Assembly (NCBI RefSeq): GCF_005116675.2
Contig: NZ_CP050699.1
Location: 2,565,001 to 2,629,000, forward strand
Length of the DNA stretch: 64,000 bases
Direction of reading: 5' to 3'
Source of the DNA: Desulfosediminicola ganghwensis
GTDB lineage: Bacteria; Desulfobacterota; Desulfobulbia; Desulfobulbales; Desulfocapsaceae
Shown: piece by piece, positions 40,224 through 49,544 of the stretch
Layout: each line of letters starts with the position of its first letter
Numbering within the stretch: the stretch's first letter is position 1
Position numbers and translations under genes: made by a program
Notes under the pieces: generated by a model
Database searches by the model: none
What the model saw: the letters and a program-made list of their open reading frames with translations, nothing else
Told to the model about the DNA's origin: nothing

Positions 40224-41525
40224 TTATGCGAAAAATGACCCGAAGATCAGGCCGCTCAATGTTGCCATGGTGATGACAAGTGCAACAAAAACCGCTGTCT
40301 TTTTAGTGCCCATTACACTGCGGATGACCAGCATATTGGGCAGGCTGAGTGCCGGGCCCGCAAGCAGCAGCGCCAGCGCCGGGCCTTTGCCCATGCCGCT
40401 GCCAATCAACCCCTGGAGAATAGGTACCTCTGTCAGGGTGGCAAAGTACATGAACGCCCCGGCAAACGAGGCGAAAAAGTTTGCCCTGAGGGAATTGCCG
40501 CCAACTGCGGCAGCTACCCATTCGGAAGGGATCAGTCCTTCATTGCCGACACGGCCAAGCAGGGCACCGGCAATGAGCACACCGATCAGCAGGAGTGGCA
40601 GTATCTGTTTGGCAAAATCCCATGAAGAAGAGAACCATTTCCCTAATTCGCCGTTATCCATACTGGTGATGAGTGACAAGCCGATAAACCCTGCTGTGAA
40701 GGCGAGTGCCGGATGGTCGGGGGCAGCAAATGCCAAGAGAGCAACTACGGAGGTTACCAGTGCTATTTTCCAGGTACGTACCCCGAACCAGCGCACAAGG
40801 ATTGCGGCAAAGAGCAGGCCGAAGCCTGAGGTAATGAGCCATTTGATGTTATACAAGAATGCCCACAATCCATCTGCTGCCTGCGGTTTACCCCAATTAG
40901 CGAAAACCAGTATGCCGACCATGGAAAAAAAGTAGAGTGCGTTTTGCCATAACGGCCGGACATTTTCGTCTGCCATCATTGCAATAGGAACTGCGGGTTT
41001 GTTTTCTTCTTCATTGCGGAAGAAAAATGCCATGAGCAATCCGATAATGATGCTGAAGACCACCGCACCCACACCTCGTGCAATCCCCATGGTCGGGCCG
41101 AGAACGGTGGCGGTCAGAACAATGGCAAGTACATTGATGGCAGGCCCGGAATAGAGAAACGCGGTGGCAGGGCCAAGACCGGCTCCCATCTTGTAAATAC
41201 CTGCAAAGAGCGGCAGGATGGTGCAGGAACAAACGGCCAGGATGGTCCCGGAAACAGATGCGACCCCGTAAGCAAGCACCTTGTTGGCCTCAGCGCCCAG
41301 ATATTTCATAACGGAGGACTGACTGACAAAGACACCGATCGCACCCGCTATGAAGAAAGCGGGAACAAGGCAGAGAAGAACATGCTCCTGCGCATACCAT
41401 TTGACCAGGTGGAATGCCTCGAGCATAGCGTTGTCAAAGCGGGGGTACCCCACTGGCAGGAAATAACATCCAAGAAAAACGGCTATGATCCAGACCAGAT
41501 ACTTCCATTCAACTTTCCAGTTCAT
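40224..41525 (-). CDS. DUF318/ArsP-like permease
   Basis: 433 residues with about ten membrane helices. The family motif is clear in both halves: VSGTILAVCSCTILPLFAG, followed by YKMGAGLGPATAFLYSGPAI, and in the second half LTEVPILQGLIGSGMGKGPA with LLLAGPALSLPNML. The paired cysteines (VCSCT) lie in the putative translocation path. ArsP-type members export organoarsenicals, but many homologues have unknown substrates. It is the first structural gene after arsR, with a possible ArsR operator in the 58 bases between them. Confidence 0.9.
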   Translation of the reverse strand: MNWKVEWKYLVWIIAVFLGCYFLPVGYPRFDNAMLEAFHLVKWYAQEHVLLCLVPAFFIAGAIGVFVSQSSVMKYLGAEANKVLAYGVASVSGTILAVCSCTILPLFAGIYKMGAGLGPATAFLYSGPAINVLAIVLTATVLGPTMGIARGVGAVVFSIIIGLLMAFFFRNEEENKPAVPIAMMADENVRPLWQNALYFFSMVGILVFANWGKPQAADGLWAFLYNIKWLITSGFGLLFAAILVRWFGVRTWKIALVTSVVALLAFAAPDHPALAFTAGFIGLSLITSMDNGELGKWFSSSWDFAKQILPLLLIGVLIAGALLGRVGNEGLIPSEWVAAAVGGNSLRANFFASFAGAFMYFATLTEVPILQGLIGSGMGKGPALALLLAGPALSLPNMLVIRSVMGTKKTAVFVALVITMATLSGLIFGSFFA

Positions 41526-41545
41526 TGTTCATCCTTACGAATTGT

Positions 41546-41567
41546 CACTTGGCAAAATAACCAAATG
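41546..41567 (-). promoter_or_regulatory. Candidate ArsR operator before the permease gene
   Basis: The 22 bases share 17 positions with 41923-41944 when read on the opposite strand. Both have half-sites of the form CANNTGGY around a 6-base AT-rich spacer, ending GCCAAGTG. One copy sits before the permease gene and the other before arsR, as expected for the regulator's own sites. Confidence 0.5.
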
Positions 41568-41583
41568 ATTGCGAAAAAAAATT

Positions 41584-41904
41584 TCAGCCCAGGAGTCCAT
41601 TCCTCTCTTCGATGCCTGCCTGGATAACCGCTTCCACGCAGGGCATAAAGTTCAGGATGCATGGAACCTTGAGTCTGTAGTAGACCATCTTGCCCCGTTT
41701 TTCATCTGCAACCACACCGGCCTGCTTGAGTACGGAGAGATGTTTGGAAATGGTAGAAAAATCTGCATCGATGGTTTCTGCGAGTTCGCAAACGCATTTT
41801 TCTCCATCGGCGAGCTGCTCGGCCATCCAGAGCCTGGTCGGATGCCCCAGGGCTTTTAATACATTGGCTTTCGCCTCAATCAATGCTCGTTGTTTACCTT
41901 TCAT
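41584..41904 (-). CDS. ArsR-family metalloregulator
   Basis: 106 residues, a winged-helix repressor: LKALGHPTRLWMAEQLADG opening, CVCELAETID, and recognition helix FSTISKHLSVLKQAGVV. The ArsR-type CVC pair is in helix alpha-3 (EKCVCEL), and two further cysteines are in the C-terminal region (VPCILNFMPC), which may complete the inducer site. It should repress its own operon and release it on binding a thiophilic metal(loid). GAGGT precedes the ATG. Confidence 0.93.
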   Translation of the reverse strand: MKGKQRALIEAKANVLKALGHPTRLWMAEQLADGEKCVCELAETIDADFSTISKHLSVLKQAGVVADEKRGKMVYYRLKVPCILNFMPCVEAVIQAGIEERNGLLG

Positions 41905-41910
41905 AGTATT

Positions 41911-41948
41911 ACCTCACTGGGTCATATGGTAAAATGGCCAAGTGAGGT
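41911..41948. promoter_or_regulatory. Candidate arsR promoter-operator region
   Basis: ACCTCACT and AGTGAGGT form an outer inverted repeat 22 bases apart, and inside it lies CATATGGT...GCCAAGTG, the better-conserved counterpart of the site at 41546. The position is 7 to 44 bases before the arsR start codon, overlapping where its promoter and ribosome site must be. Confidence 0.55.
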
Positions 41949-42127
41949 TGTCAACAAAAAAATGTATGTTACCTGCTTCTTATCAGCACTCATGCTCAGT
42001 TTCACTACACGAGGCGTGAGGCCCCAAAGGGGGAGGGCAACAGCTTACAGCTCAGGAGTAGCGTCATTGTGGTCTTGATTAATGTCATACCCTGTGAGTT
42101 CGTTAAAGTGAGCCTGCTGTAACATGC

Positions 42128-43522
42128 TCACATTTTACCAGCAGGTTTTTTGAATCTCCCGACAGAGCACAGCACACCAAGGCAGCTTATACCTGCGAAA
42201 CATGCCATTCCCCATTGCATACTGTTCATGAATGGTTCATGGGTATCGGCTCGCAGCAGCGAGTGTCCCATAAAGTGCTCCACCAGAAAAGTTGAAATTG
42301 CCATGCTGACCAGCATGCCGAGGTTACGCATGATGGCGGTGAGACTCGATGCCATACCGTATCTCTCTTTCGGCACCGAATTCATGATCAAGGTGGTGTT
42401 TGGTGATGAAAACAGAGCAAAGCCCAGGCCCATAATGATAAAAACGATAATTATAAAGCTGAGTGAGCTGTTCGCCTCTATCCGCGTTGCCATAAAAAGT
42501 GATAGAGCGCAAAGCCCCATGCCAACGGTGGCGAGCTTTCCCGGGTAAATACGGTCGGCAAGCTTACCGGCACTGGGGGAGAGGATGCACTGAATAAGGG
42601 TCTGTATCATCAGCAGCAAACCTGCATTTTGCGGTGACAGTCCTTTTATACTCTGCAGGTAAAGGCTGAAGAAAAAGATAATGCCGAAACTTGCGGCGTA
42701 GTTGAGTAATGCTGCCAAGGCGCTCAAGCTCAGAGACCTGTTTGAGAGCAGGAAGTTGACGGGGAGGACAGGGGAGGAGACCCGGCGCTCAATTATGATG
42801 AATAGGCCAGCTCCGATGACACCGCTTATCATCAGTAGAGTTGCCCAGTCCCCAACCCATTCTTTTCCTGTAATGCTCACTGTCAGGCATGAGATGACCA
42901 GAGCAAAGAGCAGGCTCCCTGTGAAATCAAATCTCTGGGTTCTATCTCCCCACCATTCACCGCGTAATACTGCTATACTCAGGCAGAGTCCAACGATACC
43001 GAAAGCTGCAGTAAACCAGAATAGGAATTGCCAGTTGAAATAATCGACCAGAAAGCCACCTAAAGCAGGCCCGGCTGACAATCCGGCATAAACGAAGGCT
43101 ATAATTATTCCCATGCTTCTTCCCCTCTTTTCGGGAGGAATAACCGAGGAAAGAATGGCAAAAGAAGCTGTGGTAATTAGAGCGGTAGCCATTCCCTGGA
43201 TAAATCTCAGGATGAGAAAGATTGTTATATCAGGGCTGAAGGTAATGATTATGGAGGTACAGCAAAAACCAATAATGCCGCTCAAAAATATTTTTTTCCG
43301 GCCATAAAGGTCGGAGAGTTGACCGGATGGCAGCAACAGACAGCCAAGGCCGAGAATATAGAGCATGGCTGCCAGGCTGAGTTGAAAAGTGGATGCCTGG
43401 TAATATTCACCGATAGCGGGCAGGGCGACGTTTACTCCAGCGGCCATGAAAGGGGTGATAAACTGGACGATACAAATAATAAGAAGAATCAGGTTATGAT
43501 TTTTTTGCCGGGTGTCATTCAT
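42128..43522 (-). CDS. MFS drug transporter, DHA2 (14-helix) type
   Basis: 464 residues with about 14 hydrophobic helices. MFS motif A is GQLSDLYGRKK, and the DHA2-type antiporter motif C appears near GLSAGPALGGFLVDYFNW. Proton-driven export of hydrophobic or cationic compounds is the usual role. It follows the marR-type gene by 97 bases on the same strand, so MarR probably represses it. Confidence 0.92.
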   Translation of the reverse strand: MNDTRQKNHNLILLIICIVQFITPFMAAGVNVALPAIGEYYQASTFQLSLAAMLYILGLGCLLLPSGQLSDLYGRKKIFLSGIIGFCCTSIIITFSPDITIFLILRFIQGMATALITTASFAILSSVIPPEKRGRSMGIIIAFVYAGLSAGPALGGFLVDYFNWQFLFWFTAAFGIVGLCLSIAVLRGEWWGDRTQRFDFTGSLLFALVISCLTVSITGKEWVGDWATLLMISGVIGAGLFIIIERRVSSPVLPVNFLLSNRSLSLSALAALLNYAASFGIIFFFSLYLQSIKGLSPQNAGLLLMIQTLIQCILSPSAGKLADRIYPGKLATVGMGLCALSLFMATRIEANSSLSFIIIVFIIMGLGFALFSSPNTTLIMNSVPKERYGMASSLTAIMRNLGMLVSMAISTFLVEHFMGHSLLRADTHEPFMNSMQWGMACFAGISCLGVLCSVGRFKKPAGKM

Positions 43523-43619
43523 TACTGCGATCTCGGAAGGCTTTAAAAGGTAACTGTGTTATGGCAGGGTTGGGTAGAGTAGCGTGACAGATCTGCCGAA
43601 AGCGTTTAATGCATTGTGT

Positions 43620-44066
43620 CTATTGCGTTTTTTGGTAATAGTGAATTTGATTATGGAGTGCTTTGGCAAGAAGTTTGGTGAACTGCTGACATTCCTGTTG
43701 GCTCAAACCATCAAGGGAGCGCTGGTTACTCTCGCTCAGCATCTGCCAGAACTCAGCCTCTTTTGAAAGAGCGTGTTCAGTGGGGAAGACCTGTTTTTTT
43801 CTGCGATTAGCAGGATCTGTCTTTCGCACAATGAAGTCAGATTCTTCCAGCTTACTGAGTTGACGCGCTGTTGCCGCTTTATCAATATAGTGGATAGCTG
43901 AAATTTCGTCCTGGTTTATGCCCGGGCTCTTGAAAATGGAGGCCATAAAGGGGATTTGGCTCCCGGTTAAGCCCAAAGTCCGGGCCAGGGGTTCAATGTT
44001 GGTTCGGCTCAGTCGAAAGAGCATTGCGATGTAAAAGCCGAATGGTTGTTTGTCGATGTATTTCAT
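43620..44066 (-). CDS. MarR-family transcriptional regulator
   Basis: 148 residues. The winged helix is recognisable: GLTGSQIPFMASIFKSPGI, then DEISAIHYIDKAATARQLSKLEES as recognition helix, and the wing TDPANRRKKQVFPTE. It should bind the palindrome directly upstream and control itself and the MFS exporter. Inducer unknown. Confidence 0.93.
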   Translation of the reverse strand: MKYIDKQPFGFYIAMLFRLSRTNIEPLARTLGLTGSQIPFMASIFKSPGINQDEISAIHYIDKAATARQLSKLEESDFIVRKTDPANRRKKQVFPTEHALSKEAEFWQMLSESNQRSLDGLSQQECQQFTKLLAKALHNQIHYYQKTQ

Positions 44067-44085
44067 AACCTTCCCAGGATTGTCT

Positions 44086-44100
44086 GGTCAACAGTTGACC
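44086..44100. promoter_or_regulatory. Candidate MarR operator
   Basis: GGTCAACAGTTGACC is a perfect 15-base palindrome 20 bases before the marR start codon. Size, symmetry and position fit a MarR dimer site. Confidence 0.65.
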
Positions 44101-44335
44101 TGTCAACGATAGTGCTATGGCCGTCAAAAAACAAGATTCTTTTTAAGAAAAGTACAGGTATCATCGATTCTGTGCGATCAGACAATGGGTTACCGGTTAT
44201 AGTTGTTTTTCAGGCTCTCTGTAATCAGATGTGGAAATAGTTAGGACTTTGGCCGCAAAAAAGGTAGATTGCCGACGCCCTGCACATGCATGATAGTATG
44301 AGCGACACGTTGACCAGACCCTATCTTTCGAGAGT

Positions 44336-45262
44336 ATGATGAAAAAGACCAGAACACGAACCCGGCCAGAGAAAAAGACAAAAAAATCCGACACTTTTAC
44401 TGTTACCAGCCAAGGTCCGCTGCTTGAAAGCCTTGTTACCGCCTTTCCCGGTAAAAGTCGTAAACTCCTCAAAGCGGTTTTGCGTGATAGTCAGATAAAG
44501 GTAAATAACAGAACAGTTACCCAGTTCGACCATCCCTTAAAGCCAGGCCAGGTGGTAGAGGTGAGCTGGGACAAATCGTCTCCGCAGAAGCGTCCTCACG
44601 GACTCAACATAATCTTTGAGGATGATGATATTATCGTCGTCAACAAACCTGCGGGTTTGCTCACCGTCGCAACAGACAAGGAAAAGCGTAAAACCGCTTA
44701 TTCTCTGCTCAGTGAATATGTGAAAACTGAAGATCCTGATAATAAAATTTTCATAGTCCACCGGATTGACAGGGAAACATCAGGCCTGCTGCTTTTTGCC
44801 AAGAACGAAAAAATAAAGCTCAAGATTCAGGAAACATGGATCTCGACTATCAAGGAGCGTACCTATATAGCCGCTGTAGAAGGTGAAGTTAAACGTGAAA
44901 GCGGAACAATCACCTCCTACCTGAATGAAAGTAAAGCCTTTATCGTCTACTCTTCACAAAATCCGCGAGTAGGCAAGAAAGCTGTCACCCATTATAAGAC
45001 GCTCAAAAGTAACAAAGATTTCTCTCTGCTGCAGGTGAATCTCGAAACCGGCAGAAAACATCAGATTCGTGTGCACATGCAGGATATCGGACACCCGGTT
45101 GTTGGCGATATAAAGTATGGTTCTAGAATAAAACCTATCGGACGTCTCGGCCTGCACGCCCAGGGACTTGTTTTCACCCATCCGAAAACCAATGAACTGT
45201 GCAGTTTTGAGACAGGGATCCCGGAAAAATTCAATCAACTCTTCAAGCAGAATCAGAAATAG
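44336..45262 (+). CDS. RluA-family pseudouridine synthase
   Basis: 308 residues. A basic N terminus and an S4-like RNA-binding domain (LLKAVLRDSQIKVNNRTV) precede the synthase domain. The catalytic Asp is in HRIDRETSGLLLF, supported by NKPAGLL and GRKHQIRVHMQDIGHPVVGD. It converts uridines in rRNA or tRNA to pseudouridine; the exact target (RluC/D class) is not readable. It is followed by the RNA helicase 50 bases later. Confidence 0.93.
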   Translation: MMKKTRTRTRPEKKTKKSDTFTVTSQGPLLESLVTAFPGKSRKLLKAVLRDSQIKVNNRTVTQFDHPLKPGQVVEVSWDKSSPQKRPHGLNIIFEDDDIIVVNKPAGLLTVATDKEKRKTAYSLLSEYVKTEDPDNKIFIVHRIDRETSGLLLFAKNEKIKLKIQETWISTIKERTYIAAVEGEVKRESGTITSYLNESKAFIVYSSQNPRVGKKAVTHYKTLKSNKDFSLLQVNLETGRKHQIRVHMQDIGHPVVGDIKYGSRIKPIGRLGLHAQGLVFTHPKTNELCSFETGIPEKFNQLFKQNQK

Positions 45263-45312
45263 CCTGTTCATATCCCCGACCAGCTGTCTCTAATGCGATT
45301 TGTATAAATTTT

Positions 45313-46746
45313 ATGTCATTTTCTTCACTAGAGCTCTCTGAGCCTCTTCTTCGTGCTATTGATGAACAGGGTTACACGACACCGACCCCAGTTCAGAATA
45401 AGGCCATTCCAGCTGTTCTTTCAGGCAGGGATGTTATGGCCGCTGCCCAGACCGGTACCGGTAAAACTGCAGGTTTTACGCTGCCGATCATGCAACTGTT
45501 AGCCACCGGGCCAGGTGTGCGATCGAACCACATTCGCGCATTGATACTGGTTCCCACCCGCGAACTTGCCATGCAGGTTGGTGAAGCTCTTGCCGACTAC
45601 GGCAGATATCTGCCGCTGAGCAGCGCTGTTGTGTACGGCGGCGCAAAAATTAATCCGCAGATGATGAGACTGCGCCGCGGTATTGACATTCTTGTCGCCA
45701 CACCCGGCCGCCTGCTCGATCTTTATCGCCAGAATGCGGTGAAGTTTGATCAGCTTCAGGTACTGGTTCTGGATGAAGCGGATAAGATGCTCAACCTCGG
45801 CTTTAAAGATGAGATTGATGAAATCCTCGCGCTGTTACCACGAAGACGACAGAATCTTTTGTTCTCAGCGACCTTTTCAGCAGAAATCCGGGCGCTCTCC
45901 ACAACACTTCTCCACCGCCCGGTTCAGATAGAAGTCAACCAGCGTAATTCAGCGGCCAAGAGTGTCAAACAGTGGTTGATCGAGGTCGACAAGAGCAAAA
46001 AGCCCGATCTGCTCTGCCATCTCCTGCAAAACAATGACTGGGATCAGGTACTGGCATTCAGCCGGACTAAAAAAGGCGCTGATCAATTGGTCAGAAAACT
46101 CACGGGGAAAGGTGTTTCCGCCCTGGCGATTCATGGTGATAAAAGCCAGGGAGCGCGTAACCGGGCTCTTGCTGATTTTAAAGATGGGTCAATCCGTGTT
46201 CTGGTAGCCACGGATATTGCCTCGCGAGGTATTGATATCACGGAACTCAGTTGTGTTATCAATGTCGATCTGCCGAAGGTGGCCGAAGACTATGTTCATC
46301 GCGTCGGTCGTACCGGTCGTGCTGGTAAAGAAGGTGTTGCGATATCTCTGGTCAGTGCCGATGAAGTCCAGCTTCTTACCGCAATCGAGACCCTTATTCG
46401 CCAACTCCTGACCCGTGAGGTTACAACCGGCTTTGTTCCCCACCACGGTGTCCCTCTGACCCATTTGCAGCAACCGAAGCCTAAAAAGCCCAAAAAACCG
46501 AAAAAGCAGGGTGTAAAGAGTCAGGCCCAGAATCAAAAGGGCAGTTCCGCAAAAAGCGGAGGGAGCCGGGAAAACAGTTCCGAAAAAGAAAACCCGCGGC
46601 AACGAGGCAGGGCAGCACGGGGGGCGGGGAGCCCGCAGGGCAAATCAGGGGGGAGACGAAACAGTAAATCCCAGGATGAGGTCACAATAGCCAAATCCTG
46701 CAAGCCCGGTTCAGGTAGGCGTAACACGCGAAGGAAAAAACGGTGA
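45313..46746 (+). CDS. rhlE: DEAD-box RNA helicase
   Basis: 477 residues. Helicase motifs in order: Q motif (YTTPTPVQNKAIP), motif I AAQTGTGKT, Ia PTRELAMQV, Ib TPGRLLDL, II DEAD (VLDEADKMLN), III SAT (FSATFSA), V ATDIASRGIDI and VI HRVGRTGRAG. The domain arrangement and short basic tail place it in the RhlE group. The final 100 residues are Lys/Arg/Gly/Ser-rich (KKPKKPKKQG), an RNA-binding tail. It probably remodels rRNA during ribosome assembly, fitting the adjacent pseudouridine synthase. Confidence 0.93.
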   Translation: MSFSSLELSEPLLRAIDEQGYTTPTPVQNKAIPAVLSGRDVMAAAQTGTGKTAGFTLPIMQLLATGPGVRSNHIRALILVPTRELAMQVGEALADYGRYLPLSSAVVYGGAKINPQMMRLRRGIDILVATPGRLLDLYRQNAVKFDQLQVLVLDEADKMLNLGFKDEIDEILALLPRRRQNLLFSATFSAEIRALSTTLLHRPVQIEVNQRNSAAKSVKQWLIEVDKSKKPDLLCHLLQNNDWDQVLAFSRTKKGADQLVRKLTGKGVSALAIHGDKSQGARNRALADFKDGSIRVLVATDIASRGIDITELSCVINVDLPKVAEDYVHRVGRTGRAGKEGVAISLVSADEVQLLTAIETLIRQLLTREVTTGFVPHHGVPLTHLQQPKPKKPKKPKKQGVKSQAQNQKGSSAKSGGSRENSSEKENPRQRGRAARGAGSPQGKSGGRRNSKSQDEVTIAKSCKPGSGRRNTRRKKR

Positions 46747-46946
46747 TAAATGAGTGGCAGTCAGTTTGACTGCTCCAGACCCCGATTTCTCAGGAACATT
46801 TTTTCAAAAGGCTAATCAACCTCAGCAATTGCTAGTCCGGAACAGATACGTCGCCAGAATGTTACACGTGCGTTGTGGAAATCTGATTATCACGCACTCA
46901 TCTGCTCAACTGTCCGTACAGCAAGGTGGGCAGTATAAAGGATATT

Positions 46947-47624
46947 ATGAAACCCTGGGTAACACTTGATCGAGCCCGAATTCCCGATGAAGAGGGCGAG
47001 CTCATCTTAAGAAAGCGTGACACGGAATACTCAATCCGTACTGAAACCACTGAATTGATGAACAGCCGCCTCCACGGCTCTGAAGAGGCTCTGGCCAGGC
47101 TTGCCTGTGAGCGCCTTTCGTATCAAAGGGATGTGAACATCCTTATCGGCGGTCTTGGCATGGGATACACGCTTGGAGCAGCACTTGAAAATTCCGGCCC
47201 GGATGCCCACCTGACCGTTGCAGAATTTGTACCGGCAGTGATCAGCTGGAACCGTGAATTTCTCGGCCACCTTGCAGGGTTTCCGCTTAATGATCCCAGG
47301 GTGGCTGTTTGGCAGGGAGATGTCGTTCAGGCAATCAAGAGTAAGAAATCCGCCTGGAACGCGATACTACTCGATGTGGACAACGGCCCCGATGGACTTA
47401 CCCGTGAGGCGAATGATCAACTCTATGGTCTGCCGGGTCTACATGCCGCCTTTGCAGCGCTCAGGCCCGGTGGTATTCTCGCTGTCTGGTCCTATGCGCC
47501 AGACGATGGTTTTACCCGACGTCTGAAAAAATGCCGATTTCGCACAGAAGTTGTCACAGCTCACGCCAACAGCTCCGGCAAGGGTCGCAAACATACTATC
47601 TGGCTTGCTGTAAAACCGGGCTAA
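46947..47624 (+). CDS. Spermidine synthase-like class I methyltransferase-fold protein
   Basis: 225 residues from ATG 46947, preceded by AAAGGA; a frame start at 46926 lacks a ribosome site. The SAM-fold glycine motif is ILIGGLGMGYTLGAAL, followed by the acidic VAEFVPAVISWN and the ILLDVDNGPDGL strand typical of spermine/spermidine synthase-like proteins. It lacks the N-terminal beta domain of true SpeE, so polyamine synthesis is doubtful; a methyltransferase or aminopropyl transfer role is possible. Same strand as the helicase, about 200 bases on. Confidence 0.85.
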   Translation: MKPWVTLDRARIPDEEGELILRKRDTEYSIRTETTELMNSRLHGSEEALARLACERLSYQRDVNILIGGLGMGYTLGAALENSGPDAHLTVAEFVPAVISWNREFLGHLAGFPLNDPRVAVWQGDVVQAIKSKKSAWNAILLDVDNGPDGLTREANDQLYGLPGLHAAFAALRPGGILAVWSYAPDDGFTRRLKKCRFRTEVVTAHANSSGKGRKHTIWLAVKPG

Positions 47625-47808
47625 GAGGATGTCCGGCAATGGCTTTCCCCCAAATTCTGCGGAATTTTCAAAAAATAATGCTCGCAATATCAAGCATATG
47701 AATTTGCTTGATATTTCTTCGATATCTCGAATTGTGAAAAAAATGCATATCTGACAGGATTCCGGCTCACTATTCTGATGAATCTTCCTGTAATGAAGAA
47801 GGCGGGAT

Positions 47809-48315
47809 TCAAATGAAATCGATTTCTTCATCCCGTAACCGATGAATTATCTCGATTCCATCCGGGGTAACAGGTTCCTTTTTACTGATTTCGAGGATCT
47901 GGCTGAGAGAATGAAACTCCCCGTATTCAATTTCCTCTGCCTGAAGGGTGAACGGTCCTTCATGGCGACACCAATATATTCGCCCCCAGACACGGTTGTC
48001 CTCCCGGTCATAGAAGTGGTCGAATAGAACGTTGAGGGGAGCGGTGATGCCAAGTTCCTCAAAAAGTTCCCTTCTGGCAGAATCTTCATACGATTCTCCT
48101 GCCTGCACCACGCCTCCTGCCGCAACACTCCAGTAACCGGGGTAGATATCCTTGGTCAAGGTACGTTTCTGGAGAAAAAGTTCGTCCGCTCTGTTGAGCA
48201 CCAGGATGTAGCATGCCCGATGAATAAGCTTCTGTGCCCGCATAATTGAGCGTGGTACCGCATCAATGGGAATGTTGTTTGAATCAACGATCTGTACTAT
48301 TTCTTCTTGTGTCAT
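47809..48315 (-). CDS. Nudix hydrolase (YfcD-like)
   Basis: 168 residues. The Nudix box is complete as G-x5-E-x7-RE-x2-EE-x-G (GGVVQAGESYEDSARRELFE then ELG). Upstream, HRACYILVLNRADELFLQKR is the domain core shared with IPP isomerase and YfcD proteins, which often open with a short lead-in like VPRSIMR. Hydrolyses a nucleoside diphosphate derivative; substrate unknown. It lies 34 bases downstream of the EamA transporter gene. Confidence 0.92.
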   Translation of the reverse strand: MTQEEIVQIVDSNNIPIDAVPRSIMRAQKLIHRACYILVLNRADELFLQKRTLTKDIYPGYWSVAAGGVVQAGESYEDSARRELFEELGITAPLNVLFDHFYDREDNRVWGRIYWCRHEGPFTLQAEEIEYGEFHSLSQILEISKKEPVTPDGIEIIHRLRDEEIDFI

Positions 48316-48349
48316 CTCGGTGTGTTGTCGAAAGTATTTTTGAAAATGG

Positions 48350-49228
48350 CTATATTCTCGTCTTGAGCCTGCTCATAAGTCGGTCAACATTTACCGAAAC
48401 CAGCAGAATACCAAGCAGGGTTATCGTACCCCCGACAATAAGCTTCCAGCCGATCTCATCCCCAAACCACCAGATACCGAATATTGAAGCAAGAACCGGA
48501 GCCAGAAGTAACAGCGGTGTCACTATCGAAACAGGGTAACGGCCAAGGAGATAGTAGACGATGCCGTGCCCGAGAACAGATGCGCCGATGGCTGAATAGA
48601 GCGGAGACCATAACTGAATAATTTCGAGATCTGCCAAGGTCTGCAGTTGGCCGGATTCAAATATCAAACTGAGCAGCAACAAAGAAGGCGCAGCGATTGC
48701 GGCGATCCACGCCTGCAATTTAAAAACACCCATATTGGGAAACTGGCGCATCATGATGGTGGCCACGGCCATTGCAAAGGCAGCTCCCATTACCCAGAGA
48801 ACCGCATCCAGATGACTGAAAACTATGGGGTCAAAACCGATTACCAGTATTCCGATGAAAGCTATAAAAATAGCCACAACTCGTATCGCGGAGAAGCTCT
48901 CTTTTAAAAAAATGGCGGCGAGGATAGCGGAAAACGGCACATAGAGCTGGGTGGTAATGGCTACTGAGGCGATGTTGCCGCCTGCGTTCAGGCCGATAAA
49001 CATCATGCTGAAATGAATAACACCCAGCAGAAAAGCGACCTTTAGAAGGGGTTTCATGTGGCCGGGTGCGGGCCGTAGCCAGGGCAGCATGATCAAAAGC
49101 AGGAAAAAAAAGCGGATACTGGTGAAAAAGAGGGGCTGAAAGGTGAGCGTCCCTATTTTGCCGGCAATAAAATTAAAGCCCCAGGCACAGTTGGCTACCA
49201 GGGCGAGTGCTAAGTGAATGACGCTCAT
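48350..49228 (-). CDS. EamA-family (DMT) transporter
   Basis: 292 residues with ten hydrophobic helices in two EamA repeats (WGFNFIAGKIG in the first, SVLGHGIVYYLLGRYPVS in the second). Family members export amino acids or other small metabolites. Same strand as, and just before, the Nudix gene. Confidence 0.9.
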   Translation of the reverse strand: MSVIHLALALVANCAWGFNFIAGKIGTLTFQPLFFTSIRFFFLLLIMLPWLRPAPGHMKPLLKVAFLLGVIHFSMMFIGLNAGGNIASVAITTQLYVPFSAILAAIFLKESFSAIRVVAIFIAFIGILVIGFDPIVFSHLDAVLWVMGAAFAMAVATIMMRQFPNMGVFKLQAWIAAIAAPSLLLLSLIFESGQLQTLADLEIIQLWSPLYSAIGASVLGHGIVYYLLGRYPVSIVTPLLLLAPVLASIFGIWWFGDEIGWKLIVGGTITLLGILLVSVNVDRLMSRLKTRI

Positions 49229-49479
49229 ATCTTTTGATTACAATTCAGTATGTGGTTAACGGACGGGATACTCTAAGCAGGTTTTCTGTTCTACATCAAC
49301 CCGTAACCGTATAGCCACACTAAACTGCATGACAGGGAAAAAGAATTGGGTAGCGCATCATGTCAACTGACGCACTCTCAGGCTTGCATGCATTTTTATT
49401 TTGATTCCAGAATGTTCCGGAGGCGCTGGCGTGTGGTTCTCCGGTAACTTCTGACCTGCCACTTGCTGACAGGGCAAAG
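49229..49479. other. Non-coding stretch before the trpR terminator
   Basis: No gene seen. The promoter of the EamA-Nudix unit should lie in the first 100 bases or so. Confidence 0.35.
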
Positions 49480-49511
49480 AGGGGAAGCTGCGATGTGTCA
49501 GCTGCTCCCCT
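49480..49511 (-). terminator. Probable terminator of trpR
   Basis: GAGGGGAAGCTG pairs with CAGCTGCTCCCC around a short loop (one bulge). It begins 34 bases after the trpR stop in the leftward direction and is followed by TCTTTG, a weak T-run. Confidence 0.5.
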
Positions 49512-49544
49512 TCATCGTATTCACCAGTCAGGAACAGTTTTTCC

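Noticed and set aside
39557-41904. Classic arsenic resistance operon
   Set aside because: Only ArsR and an ArsP-like permease fit; arsenate reductase, ArsB/Acr3 and ArsA are absent, so the inducer is left open.
42113-42157. CCTGCTG/CAGCAGG hairpin followed by six T
   Set aside because: It points rightward and overlaps the end of the leftward MFS gene; no rightward gene precedes it, so I do not call a terminator.
46947-47624. Genuine spermidine synthase (SpeE)
   Set aside because: The SAM-fold core fits, but the N-terminal beta domain and typical polyamine-site context are missing, so only a family-level call is made.
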